DNA of 64,000 nt. Source: Heliopora coerulea (Eukaryota > Cnidaria > Anthozoa > Scleralcyonacea > Helioporidae). Numbering within the stretch: the stretch's first letter is position 1; every line of letters begins with the position of its first letter. The notes under the pieces were generated by a model. The model saw only the letters and a program-made list of their open reading frames with translations. It had not been told where the DNA came from and did not search any database. Positions 35,277 through 44,295 of the stretch are shown here, piece by piece. Position numbers and translations under genes: made by a program. The DNA lies in contig JASJOG010000172.1 of the NCBI GenBank assembly GCA_030142905.1, positions 587,001 to 651,000 on the forward strand. Direction: 5' to 3'.

Positions 35277-36700
35277 TTAATCTTTATTAACCTTTTGGTA
35301 TTGCACCTTTCGTGCTGAGAACTTCGTTCGATCTTTATTCTTTCTGTATTCCTTGTATTCATTGTATAAAAAGTAAGTAATTGCAATAACTAATATCCAT
35401 AAATTTTTAGCTAGAAAAGCAATACTTTTTGCACCCCATGATAATATTTGAGAAATTAAATTTAAAACTGCTGAAATGACTGCTCCAAAATTTTTACCAA
35501 TATTTGCAATTGCTTTTGCTACTTTTCCAACTGCTCTTGTACCTAGTTTTAATGCATTTCTTGCACCCATAACTATTACTGTAATTATACCTGCTACAGA
35601 AATTGCTACTGCTGATAAACCTGCGAGATTTTCTTTTGCCCATTTTTTAAATCTTTCTAATCTTCCAAGGTCAGATTCTTCAGCATTTTCGTTTAAAATC
35701 TGTATTCCTTCTTCACTAATTGGTCTTTCATTATTTTCAAGTCTCATTTTATCTGCGTTTAATTTTGCAATTTTTTTAAAACCTTCATATATACTTTTTT
35801 GCGGTTCAGCTGTTTCTTCATCAGCTTTACTTTCCCAATATTCATATTCTCTATCAAATGATTTAATTTTTTCGTGTAAAACATTTTTTCTTTCATTTTC
35901 TGATAAATCAAAATAGTCTTTACCACCAACCGGAGAGACAGCTTCTTCAAAATTTAATAAACCTCTAAATTCTCTTAATTCATCTGGATCAAATAATGAT
36001 CTTCTTTGATCATTTTCATCTTCAACTAATTTAATCAAGTTATTTTCATCAATTATTCTATTAACTTCATTATCAATTTGTGAAATGGTGTTTTCAACTA
36101 TATTTTTTCTCTCAATCTCTTTCATTTCAAGATTTTCTCCAGATATTTTTCTATCTATATTAAAATCTGGTGTTTTTTTATATTCTTGTTTTGCTTTTTC
36201 AAAAATATTTCTGAATTCTTTAACATTTTTATTATTCTTTCTTACAAATAACTCTGGTTCATTATTGATAACATTACCAATTTTTACATCTTTGAAAAAA
36301 ATTGAAACATTTCCTTTTTCATCTTTAACAAACGTAGTTTTTTCTAACAATATCTTATTATTTTTTCCATTTCTCTTTTCAGGAGTGAAATCAAATATAT
36401 CTTTGAAAGTATTTTTTTTATCACTAGTTACTGATCTTTTAATTCCTCCCAATTTTTTTTGAGTCCTTTAAAAAAATTTTCAGACTCAGGATTTTCAACC
36501 CTAACTTCATTTTGACCAGTTTGGTCAGTTTGACTTGTTAGGGGTAACAATCTAGTGGTTTCTCCAGTGTCTAAATTGGTGTCAGCAAAATTTCCTCCAC
36601 TTGTTTCACCCTCCTCATGTTCTTCCTCTTCTTCTATATTTCTATGAACTTGTTCGCTTCGCTCATTTAATTCTATATCATCAAAACCGTTATTATCCAT
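35277..36700 (-). pseudogene. Large membrane-anchored Polinton protein, frame broken at an A8 run
   Basis: The upper frame (36,700-36,428) starts MDNNGFDDIELNERSEQ at an ATAAAATAAATG motif and is acidic. At an A8 run (36,453-36,460) reading moves to the frame below, which continues for 391 codons: a charged coiled region, then two strongly hydrophobic C-terminal segments (LSAVAISVAGIITVIVMGA and LWILVIAITYFLYNEY) and a basic tail. Total about 475 residues. Function unknown; probably a virion or membrane-active protein. A8/A9 slippage could be error, mutation or programmed frameshifting. Confidence 0.6.
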
Positions 36701-36705
36701 TTATT

Positions 36706-37755
36706 TTATATGCTTTTTCTTTTTTCAGTCACCACAGATAATTCTTGTTCATAAAATTTCCCAATGATTGGTTCACCTTCAAGGTCTTTCTTCAATGTTT
36801 GGATCACCTATAAATACTTTAGTAATTTTAAAAATTTCTTCTGTAAAATTAGCTTCATAACCTTTCACGAATATATTCTTATATTTAGAAATCCTAACAG
36901 CATCACCAATTTTAAATTTAGGAATGGAAAATTCACCTGGAGTTCCATACAACATAATCCATACTTGATACTTGTTAGAATCGTTTACATCAACAGGTTT
37001 CATTTGAGTTGTTTTATGTTTAGTATTATTATAATTTTTTACAAGCTTGTCTAAAATGTCAATCCAATTATAAGTTTCATTTTTATAAAAATATTTCCAC
37101 ATGGATGTTTTAGAGTTCTGTTAAATCTTTCAACCACAGCTGCTTTTTTAACAGATTTTGTAGAAAAGTATTTAACACCCGCGTCACCAGTTTCTTTCAA
37201 TAAACTTCTTACACCAACATTATAAAATTCTTTTCCTTCATCAAATTGAGCTACATTTGGATATTTATCAAATCTTTCTTTGAATTTTTTCAATAATTCA
37301 TTAACAGCTTTTGTCATGCTGTCAGTATTTTTTCTGTAAACAGGAATAGCAAACGCATATCTACTCAAAATTTCAATAGTTGTAAGAATCCAATAATATC
37401 CATCATTTTGTTTTTGGTATTTTCTCATATCAATTAAATCCATTTGTATTTGATCAGCTAAATCTTTAACAAATGTTTTTTGGAATTTATGTTTTTTAAC
37501 AATTGGTTTGTATCTTGTAAAAGTATTTTGTGTTTTTAACCAGTCTTGCACAATTTTTCTACTGACTTTTAACCCCTTTGGAAGTCTGTCTTTTGCTTTT
37601 TGATAAAGTCTTTCTGCAGATTGATAACCTGTTTCTGGGTTGTAATAAATGTCTCTTAACTCTTGTTCAATAACAAACATGTCGGCAAACAGCTTCGCTG
37701 CACCTTTGGTGTCGTCTTTGTCGCTAATGTTTTTCGTTTCATTCATTTCGTTCAT
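36706..37755 (-). pseudogene. Retrovirus-type integrase, two frameshifts
   Basis: The first frame (37,755-37,051) has the rve core with D106 (QMDLIDM), D172 (QFDEGKEF) and E209 (VVERFNR), a DD-36-E spacing. At an A4 run (37,108-37,111) the frame changes to 37,102-36,779, which carries MWKYFYKNETYNW, the HKTTQMKPVDV block and an SH3-like KFKIGDAVRISKY. Near 36,780 a second change leads to GEPIIGKFYEQEL and a stop at 36,706. This is the usual Polinton integrase architecture, without a chromodomain. It starts 21 bp from the divergent plus-strand gene. All catalytic residues are present but the frame is not. Confidence 0.85.
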
Positions 37756-37779
37756 TTATTTTTATTAAAATAAATAATG
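37753..37779. promoter_or_regulatory. Divergent start region of both Polinton gene sets
   Basis: Two ATG codons on opposite strands are separated by only 21 bp of A/T. The stretch is nearly palindromic and gives AATAAATG to the integrase side and TAAATAATG to the other. It must contain the start signals of both genes unless transcripts begin inside the opposite ORF. Confidence 0.55.
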
Positions 37780-39270
37780 AATTCAACTGAAGAAATGGGA
37801 AAAATGGAAAGAAAATATTATGGAAAAAATTATGTCTATGTTATGAAAAATATTAAAGAAGATGTTGAATTGGAGAAAAAATATTTTAAGAAAAAATATC
37901 CATACGCAGACATGTCAAAGTTTACTTTTGAAGCTGATTTTGATAAAAATGCTGTTTTTCAAGGTTATCATATTTGGTTTAAAAATAATTCGTTTTTGTC
38001 AACAGATATAAATTCAGACACGTTTAAAAATGATCCAAACATGACAAAATATTTAACAATAAATAAACCTGTTGAACACAGCGACAGCGAGCGTTCCGCC
38101 CGCTTTCCAAAAATATGGAAATCCAATGGAACAATTCAAGAAATTCCAAAATCCAACCCATTAACTGTTGAAGGACTTACAATTTATGATAAATATCCTA
38201 ATCATTTAATATTAAATTATCCAATTGAAAATTTTAGAATTTATGTTAATAATAGAGATTATTTTTTATCTAAATTACCATTATTGGATATAACCACTAA
38301 ATATTGGATAGGAAATTGGAATGATGACAAAAGTTATTATAGAGTTTGTTTTTCAGTTTATTGTGCTACTTATTGTTGTGGAATTTCAATTCAATATTTA
38401 ACTCCGTCCAAAGACGTTTTTCCTACTATAACATCAATTATGAGATTTCATTTGTATTTTACTGTGAGAAGACTTTTAAGAAGAATGGATGGTGGAGAAA
38501 AAATGTCAGACATTAGTAGAGAATTTTCTGCGAATAAATTTTATAGAAACAATGAACATATTAGAAGAAAAATGATTTATAGACAAAAAGGTGGGGTTGT
38601 TTATCAATTATATCCAGAATCATTCAAAAATGATTACAAACGATATATTCCAATAAAAAGTAATGGTTTTACAAAAATTGGAATTCAATATTTAAATCAA
38701 TCTATTGAAGCATTTATTTATTCTATATTAGGTAGTCAAGCTAGAACAAAACAATCCATTTTTAGCATCAGAGCTAGTGCATTAGAAACTCAAAAAGAAT
38801 TTAGAAAAATTTTTGAAGATAGTGTAATAAATTATGATACAGCAACCTGGATAAATAATATGAATACAGCCATAACCACAACAAATGTGGTTTTAAATAC
38901 AGCTATAAGTCCAACTTTATGGTTAATTCCAAGCAGTCTAATAATTTTAAAAAATCCTATTGAAGGATATAATAATAAATTAAAAGTTTCTGATGAAAAT
39001 ATGGTTTTTGGAATTAATGAAAATTTAAATTATTACGGGTCAAAAACCCGCGAAACAAAATTACAAGGAAATGAAGTAAAGAAAAATGAGTTCAAAAAAT
39101 ATAAGAAAAATGAATCCAAAAAAGATTTGAAAAATAATACATTAAAAGACATTTCAGACCTTTCATGTAAATCTTCAAAAATTATTCCTCCAAAAACATC
39201 AAGTGATAATTTAATTATTTTATCTTTATCAATAATTGGAGGAGTTTTAATTTCAAAATATATATTATAA
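37777..39270 (+). CDS. Conserved 497-aa Polinton protein, C-terminal anchor
   Basis: Intact ORF. The middle has SERSARFPKIWKSNG, encoded by a notably GC-rich patch, and FTKIGIQYLNQSIEAFIYSI with LGSQARTKQS. Near the C-terminus there is a basic K-rich linker, then a hydrophobic segment (LIILSLSIIGGVLISKYIL) ending in the stop. It opens the plus-strand set next to capsid-like genes, so a structural or DNA-packaging-related role is possible. I do not recognise a characterised domain. Confidence 0.65.
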   Translation: MNSTEEMGKMERKYYGKNYVYVMKNIKEDVELEKKYFKKKYPYADMSKFTFEADFDKNAVFQGYHIWFKNNSFLSTDINSDTFKNDPNMTKYLTINKPVEHSDSERSARFPKIWKSNGTIQEIPKSNPLTVEGLTIYDKYPNHLILNYPIENFRIYVNNRDYFLSKLPLLDITTKYWIGNWNDDKSYYRVCFSVYCATYCCGISIQYLTPSKDVFPTITSIMRFHLYFTVRRLLRRMDGGEKMSDISREFSANKFYRNNEHIRRKMIYRQKGGVVYQLYPESFKNDYKRYIPIKSNGFTKIGIQYLNQSIEAFIYSILGSQARTKQSIFSIRASALETQKEFRKIFEDSVINYDTATWINNMNTAITTTNVVLNTAISPTLWLIPSSLIILKNPIEGYNNKLKVSDENMVFGINENLNYYGSKTRETKLQGNEVKKNEFKKYKKNESKKDLKNNTLKDISDLSCKSSKIIPPKTSSDNLIILSLSIIGGVLISKYIL

Positions 39271-39275
39271 AATAA

Positions 39276-39977
39276 ATGACAAATCTTAAAATATTTATCA
39301 AACAGGATGAGACCGGTGAAAACTGCGAAAAAATAATTCAATTAGATGAACCACTTATATTAACTCATTGCAAAGGTATGTTTGTAAAATCAGTAAGTAT
39401 ATTTTGGAATTATAATAATTTATATCAAAATATTCATCATTATACCTATGATGGAAGAAAAATTGAATTCAAAGACGGGTATTATACCTTTAATATTTTA
39501 AAAACTGAATTTGAAAACGTTGGAAAAATAGCATTGGAACAAGTTGAATTTTCTGGAAAATGCAAAATAAAATCGAATAAAACATTAAATTTACAAACAC
39601 TTGGTCCAATCATAGGATTTCCAGAAAATAAAGTAATACAAGCAAATACATTAACAGAGAGTGACAGCGAGGTAAATATTAATAACAACTTGGAATATAT
39701 AAACATAAGCTGTAATATGATTGATAAAAGTAAAAATTTTGTAAATGGTAAAAGAAGTGACATTCTTATTCAAATTCCAATAACAACAGAACAAACACTA
39801 AAAGGAAGTGTCTCAAAAATTTATCCACCTGAAGACAAAGGACCGGGAGGAGGAGTAAAATTATCAAATGGAATTTATAATGAATTAATATTCAAAGTAG
39901 AAGGAAACAATGGTAGTGGTCCACAAGGTGGTTCATCATCAATAGGAAATGTTTTATTAGAAATTATTATAAAATAA
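39276..39977 (+). CDS. Candidate minor capsid (penton-like) protein
   Basis: 233 residues rich in beta strands without signal or membrane segments. Blocks FVKSVSIFWNYNN, LGPIIGFPENKVIQAN and ILIQIPITTE are of the kind seen in single jelly-roll vertex proteins, but I cannot confirm the fold by eye. Starts 5 bp after the preceding stop at TATAAAATAAATG and ends directly at the ATG of the fibre gene. Ends in a Gly-rich loop and LLEIIIK. Confidence 0.4.
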   Translation: MTNLKIFIKQDETGENCEKIIQLDEPLILTHCKGMFVKSVSIFWNYNNLYQNIHHYTYDGRKIEFKDGYYTFNILKTEFENVGKIALEQVEFSGKCKIKSNKTLNLQTLGPIIGFPENKVIQANTLTESDSEVNINNNLEYINISCNMIDKSKNFVNGKRSDILIQIPITTEQTLKGSVSKIYPPEDKGPGGGVKLSNGIYNELIFKVEGNNGSGPQGGSSSIGNVLLEIIIK

Positions 39978-41174
39978 ATGAGTTTATTTTACGGATATGA
40001 AAACAAACATGAATCTGGTTTAGCAGTGAAGCTGTCTACTACAGGAGATATGACAGGGGACATTAACATGGGATCACACCATATCATAACATCAGTTGAC
40101 CCAACAGAAAATGCACATTTAGCGAGGAAGAAATACATCGACGTCGAAGTGAGTAAAGTGAAAGGTTCAGCGGGAAACCCTTCGTCAGCAAATATGTATT
40201 TATTAAAAACAAGAGGAACAATGATGGGAAATATCATGGAGGATAATAAAATTACAACAAATGTGAATCCTATAAGTGATAAAGATTTAGCGAGGAAGAA
40301 ATACGTCGACGACCGTATTGATGATAATTTAAACATTCTCAAAAAAGATGTTAGTTTTTCAGTGCTGAAAGATAATTTTTCTTTGAAATTTCATAATTTA
40401 TATTTTGTTGAATATAATTCAATTTATGATTTGTTGTTTGAAAGAAACGGAGGAAAAGTAAAAGAACTAATTGATTATGGAATTGAAGGAAACAATTTTA
40501 AACAAACAACAAAAAGTCTTCAACCTTCCTTGTGTTTAGAAAGTGAAAAAGAAAATAATAAATATTTTTTAAAATTTAACGGCGGTAGAATGATTTCAAA
40601 TTCCAACATTAATCCAATATCAGGAAAAAAAGATATTGTAAATGTTTTTGTTGTTTATAAATTGAATTCTGTTCCTTCATCTGGACATAGTTGGTTAAGA
40701 GGAGGAATTTTTGGACATGATAATGGAGGATGGGATAAATTTATTTGTTTTGCAAATCCAACTACAAGAGAATTAGTTATTTCTGGAGATAGTGCTGATT
40801 TTTTTGGTATTGGTTCAAATAATATAAATCATAGATCACCAATTGCTGCTTTTAAATCAAAAGCAAATGCTGGAGTTTTGAATAAATGGATATGTTTAAG
40901 TATTCATTGGGATATGTATACAACACCAAATAATAATGAAAGTAGTGTTTATTGTAATGGAAAAAAGTTAACATCTTTTACATCCAAAACTGTTTTAGGA
41001 GATACAACTTTAACAATTGGTAATATAAAAAATAACACAAGTTCACCTTTTGATGGATCAATATCTTTCTTTTCAATTTTAAAACACGAAAAAATGACAG
41101 ATAAAGAAATTTTGTTTTATCATTATGTTCTTTGTAATTTATACAACGTTGATCATGATAATATAAATATATAA
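39978..41174 (+). CDS. Fibre-like protein: phage-tail-fibre repeats plus lectin-like domain
   Basis: Residues 21-55 and 78-111 are two copies of a repeat running TGDMTGDINMGSHHI ... ARKKYID and TMMGNIMEDNKI ... ARKKYVDDR, the pattern of trimeric phage tail-fibre shafts. Residues about 160-398 form a beta-rich domain with VFVVYKL, NKWICLSIHWD, VYCNGKKL and DGSISFFSIL, resembling a laminin G/concanavalin A-like fold. The layout suggests a trimeric host-attachment spike. It is intact, begins immediately after the preceding stop, and is followed by a damaged paralogue. Confidence 0.6.
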   Translation: MSLFYGYENKHESGLAVKLSTTGDMTGDINMGSHHIITSVDPTENAHLARKKYIDVEVSKVKGSAGNPSSANMYLLKTRGTMMGNIMEDNKITTNVNPISDKDLARKKYVDDRIDDNLNILKKDVSFSVLKDNFSLKFHNLYFVEYNSIYDLLFERNGGKVKELIDYGIEGNNFKQTTKSLQPSLCLESEKENNKYFLKFNGGRMISNSNINPISGKKDIVNVFVVYKLNSVPSSGHSWLRGGIFGHDNGGWDKFICFANPTTRELVISGDSADFFGIGSNNINHRSPIAAFKSKANAGVLNKWICLSIHWDMYTTPNNNESSVYCNGKKLTSFTSKTVLGDTTLTIGNIKNNTSSPFDGSISFFSILKHEKMTDKEILFYHYVLCNLYNVDHDNINI

Positions 41175-41179
41175 AATAA

Positions 41180-42223
41180 ATGAGTGTTATATTTAATGAT
41201 GATGATTTTAGCTCAAAAAGAAAAAATTTCATTTTAAATGAATTTGATAAAAAATTATCAAAAACAGGTGGAACAATGACTGGAGATTTGGATATGGGAA
41301 ATCATCATATTCTTCATGCAGCAAATTATGTCCCATCTTCTGATCATCACATTGTGACTAAAAAATACGTCGAAGACCGTGTGAAAAATTTTTCATTGGC
41401 AAATACGGTTGCAAATATTTATAATTTACAAATGGATGATGAAGGAATTTTTGATGTGAAAGATGATAATAATTATATAGAATATACTGGAAGCAATAAA
41501 AAGGTTGGAAAACTTTTGAATTTGTCAAGAAAAAAAGATTGGAATTTCAAACAAGATGATACAAACAAACAACCATTTTTCAAAAAATCCACAATTAATA
41601 ATAATTTTTATTGTGTTCAATACCACACTGGTCTTGGGTCAAACAGTAACAATTAACATTTAACTTGTGAAGAAAATATTTTAAGTTACCAATACTTGAA
41701 TTTTTACTTTGTATATGGTTTAAAATCATTAAATTCATCTAACAATGAGGTATCGTTGTTTAAAATCATAGATAATGAAACAGTAAGTCAACCAACTCCT
41801 TTTAATTTTGGTATTTCTTATCGTAATTCATTATTATATATCACAAATTCATCCACGTCTGTAATTTCAAATAGCAGATGGCAATTGAAAGCAAATGCAA
41901 CTCAAATAAACAAATTAATATGTCTTTCTGTTCATTGGGATCAAGGTAATCTCAGAGGTGGTGAAAAAGGAAAACTTTATGTGAATGGAAAAGAAATTGT
42001 TTCTTTCTATACAAATGCTAGAAAGTATCACACTCCAAATATGAAAATTTATCTTGGATCAAAAAATAAAGACTACGGAAAAATGGATGGAGAAATATTA
42101 TATCTATATGTTTCAACAAGAAAAATGAAATATTCAGAAATTGTTTTAAACCATTATCTTCTTTGTAAAAAATATGGTGTTGATTTTGACGAAGATGAAA
42201 TATTAAAATATATATCTAAATAA
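41180..42223 (+). pseudogene. Second fibre-like protein with one in-frame stop
   Basis: Same architecture as the upstream gene with one shaft repeat (TGGTMTGDLDMGNHHI ... TKKYVEDRV, residues 30-65) and the same lectin-like domain (FYFVYGL, NKLICLSVHWD, LYVNGKEI, DGEILYLYV). The frame is continuous for 347 codons except for TAA at 41,654-41,656. The overall similarity to the first copy is low, so the duplication is old and both were probably kept by selection before the stop arose. Confidence 0.6.
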
Positions 42224-42600
42224 ATTTTGAATAACGCGATTGCTCGAAGAGCTCAGAACCAAAGGTTCAAGCATGACAGCAAAGCTGTTTTGAATAACTT
42301 TGAATAAATTTTAAATAACCACAAATGTTATTTAAAATTTACTTGAACTGCTTTGCAGTCCTTTTAGGTTTTACTTGACTTTATTTAAAAATAACTTTAA
42401 GTAACTTTTAAATAACTTTGAATAAATTTTGAATAACGCGATCGCTCGAAGAGCTCAGAACCAAAGGTTCAAGCGTGACAGCAAAGCTGTTTTGAATAAC
42501 AACAAATGTTATTTAAAATTTACTTGAACTGCTTTGCAGTCCTTTTAGGTTTTACTTGACTTTATTTAAAAATAACTTTAAATAAATTTTAAATAAATTT
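42221..42600 (+). repeat. Two direct copies of a ~200-bp intergenic unit
   Basis: TAAATTTTGAATAACGCGAT begins at 42,221 and again at 42,423 (202 bp apart). Both carry GCTCGAAGAGCTCAGAACC, GACAGCAAAGCTGTTTTG and ACTGCTTTGCAGTCC, surrounded by many TAAATAA phrases. It is the longest non-coding block inside the element and may hold promoter or replication signals. Confidence 0.85.
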
Positions 42601-42622
42601 TAAATAAATTTTGAATAAATAA

Positions 42623-43072
42623 ATGAGTGAAGAAAATAAAGTAACGACAGTTGAAAAATCTGTTAAAGCAAAAGACCCAAGAAAAGTAGAATTGGGAAAA
42701 AGATTGGCGAAAATTTCAAGAGAAGCAAAAGAAAGAAAAGCAAGACAGCAGAGCGAAGAAAATTCTAAACAACAAAGCGAAGAAAATGAAGAAATAAATA
42801 ATTACACCTTTGGTGTTGAACCTTCCACTTTGGGGTATTTGATTGGAGGGGTAGGGGTTGTTGCTGCGCTAGGTGGATTATACTTTGCATACAAAAAAGA
42901 CAAAAGGGAAAGCAAACGATCGTCCTTCAGACTCAGCAGCGAAGCTGCAAGTGAACAAAGAGAAGAAAAAGACAGCGAAGCTTACAAGTTAGTAAGAAAG
43001 AATGAGAACAAAATTAATAAAAGTATACAATTGCAGGGTGGACCCTCAAGGTGCTCTATTGAAAACCTGTAA
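42623..43072 (+). CDS. Small basic protein with one membrane segment
   Basis: 149 residues. The N-terminal 50 are basic and helical (KDPRKVELGKRLAKISREAK), followed by a hydrophobic segment LIGGVGVVAALGGLYFAY at about 73-90 and a charged tail. The composition suggests a DNA- or membrane-associated virion component. The stop lies inside a strong hairpin. Starts at GAATAAATAAATG. Confidence 0.55.
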   Translation: MSEENKVTTVEKSVKAKDPRKVELGKRLAKISREAKERKARQQSEENSKQQSEENEEINNYTFGVEPSTLGYLIGGVGVVAALGGLYFAYKKDKRESKRSSFRLSSEAASEQREEKDSEAYKLVRKNENKINKSIQLQGGPSRCSIENL

Positions 43073-43088
43073 GGACCTTACAGGTTTT
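43062..43088. terminator. 13-bp hairpin across the stop codon, followed by AATAAA
   Basis: AAAACCTGTAAGG, one A, and its exact reverse complement, then TTTTTAATAAAA. The TAA stop is in the left arm. In some giant viruses and virophages hairpins mark mRNA 3' ends; the AATAAA is also a host poly(A) signal. Confidence 0.5.
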
Positions 43089-43123
43089 TAATAAAAAAAT
43101 TTTTTTTTTATGTATATAAATAA

Positions 43124-43357
43124 ATGACCGAAATGAATAGAAAAGAAGTTATGAATAAATTATATGATTCTACAATAGTTACATTGGGTGCTGTGGGAAT
43201 TGGAATGATAACAAGAAGAGTATTTAGTGATGGTTTGTCAACTCCGGCTAGTTTAGTACCTACTTTAAAACTTACAGCAGCTGTTGGAATATCATCGCTT
43301 GCAGTTAAATATGCACAAGATAAGAAATGGATTCCTTCGGATCCTTTCAAATCATAA
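43124..43357 (+). CDS. Small two-segment membrane protein
   Basis: 77 residues with two moderately hydrophobic stretches (TIVTLGAVGIGMITRR and LKLTAAVGISSLAVKYA) and a basic DKKWIPSDPFKS end. Begins at TATAAATAAATG. Unrecognised function; intact frame. Confidence 0.5.
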   Translation: MTEMNRKEVMNKLYDSTIVTLGAVGIGMITRRVFSDGLSTPASLVPTLKLTAAVGISSLAVKYAQDKKWIPSDPFKS

Positions 43358-43414
43358 AAAGTGAACGAAGTGAGCGAATTGAGCGAAGCGAAAATAGAAA
43401 AAATGTATAAATAA

Positions 43415-43838
43415 ATGGAAACAGTAGTTGGTGGATTATTTAATGCAGTTGCTTTTGCAGGTGCTGGATTTTTATTTTCAAAATTAAATCATTCTGGATA
43501 TGAAAAAGAGATAAAAAGACATAATGAAGCAATGGAAAAACTTAATAGGGATAAGGAAAAATGGTATGAGGAGCAAGTAAAAAGAAAACAAGAAATTGAA
43601 AAATTAAGACAACAATTATCTGATGCAAATGCTGATATAAATAAAACAAACATGTCTGAAAAATCTTGCTGAAATAAATAATCGTTATAAATATTTAAAA
43701 GAAGAAGCAAATGAAGAAGATGAAAAAGAACCAAAATTAGAAGATTATTATTAACCTTCAAATGAAATGAAAGAATATCAAAATGTTTTTTTTATAGTTG
43801 GTCTTTCAGGAGGTTATGTAGTTTATAAATTTATTTAA
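43415..43838 (+). pseudogene. Coiled-coil membrane protein, frameshift and stop
   Basis: Starts METVVGGLFNAVAFAGAGFLF (hydrophobic) followed by a coiled coil (NRDKEKWYEEQVKRKQEIEK). Near 43,665 the frame is lost. The next frame continues NNRYKYLKEEANEEDEKEP and LEDYY, meets TAA at 43,752, and goes on with PSNEMKEYQ and a closing hydrophobic VFFIVGLSGGYVVYKFI to 43,838. The coherent two-anchor layout supports one damaged gene. Confidence 0.55.
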
Positions 43839-43873
43839 AAATTTTTCTTTAAATAAATAAATTATATAAATAA

Positions 43874-44221
43874 ATGGAAAACCATTATCAACAAAAAACA
43901 TTTAAACAATTGTGGAATATTGCAAGAGAAAGAAAAATAAAATATTATAAAACTTTTAACAAAAATCAACTTGAAGAAATGCTTAGATTTGAAATTAGCA
44001 AACCAAATGAAAAGTATGAGAAATATTGTAGAGAAAAAATGAAAAATCCAATCCCAGTAATATTTATAAACAGTGAAACAGGTGAAATCTTAAATTTTAA
44101 AAGTCTTAGATCTGCTGCAAAAAATTTTAATATGAATCCGGAAAGTATAAAATATAGAATTAATAATAAAAAAGATTTGAAATTTAATGATCAATCATTT
44201 TTGGTTTTTTATGACTGTTGA
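43874..44221 (+). CDS. SAP/Rho-N-like plus NUMOD1-type DNA-binding protein
   Basis: 115 residues. Residues 1-36 (FKQLWNIARERKIKYYKTFNK with a following LEEML) resemble a Rho-N/SAP helix-extension-helix. Residues 58-100 (VIFINSETGEILNFKSLRSA then FNMNPESIKYRIN) match the NUMOD1 helix-turn-helix of homing endonucleases. No nuclease domain is attached. It lies just upstream of a polymerase that carries an HNH module, suggesting shared ancestry or cooperation. Starts at TATATAAATAAATG. Confidence 0.6.
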   Translation: MENHYQQKTFKQLWNIARERKIKYYKTFNKNQLEEMLRFEISKPNEKYEKYCREKMKNPIPVIFINSETGEILNFKSLRSAAKNFNMNPESIKYRINNKKDLKFNDQSFLVFYDC

Positions 44222-44295
44222 AAAAAATTTTTTTTTTTTTTTAAATTTTTTTTTTTTTAAAGGAAAATTATTATATAAATAAAAGATAATAAAAT

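Noticed and set aside
35476..35916. 146-codon plus-strand ORF
   Set aside because: Shadow of the membrane-protein gene on the opposite strand.
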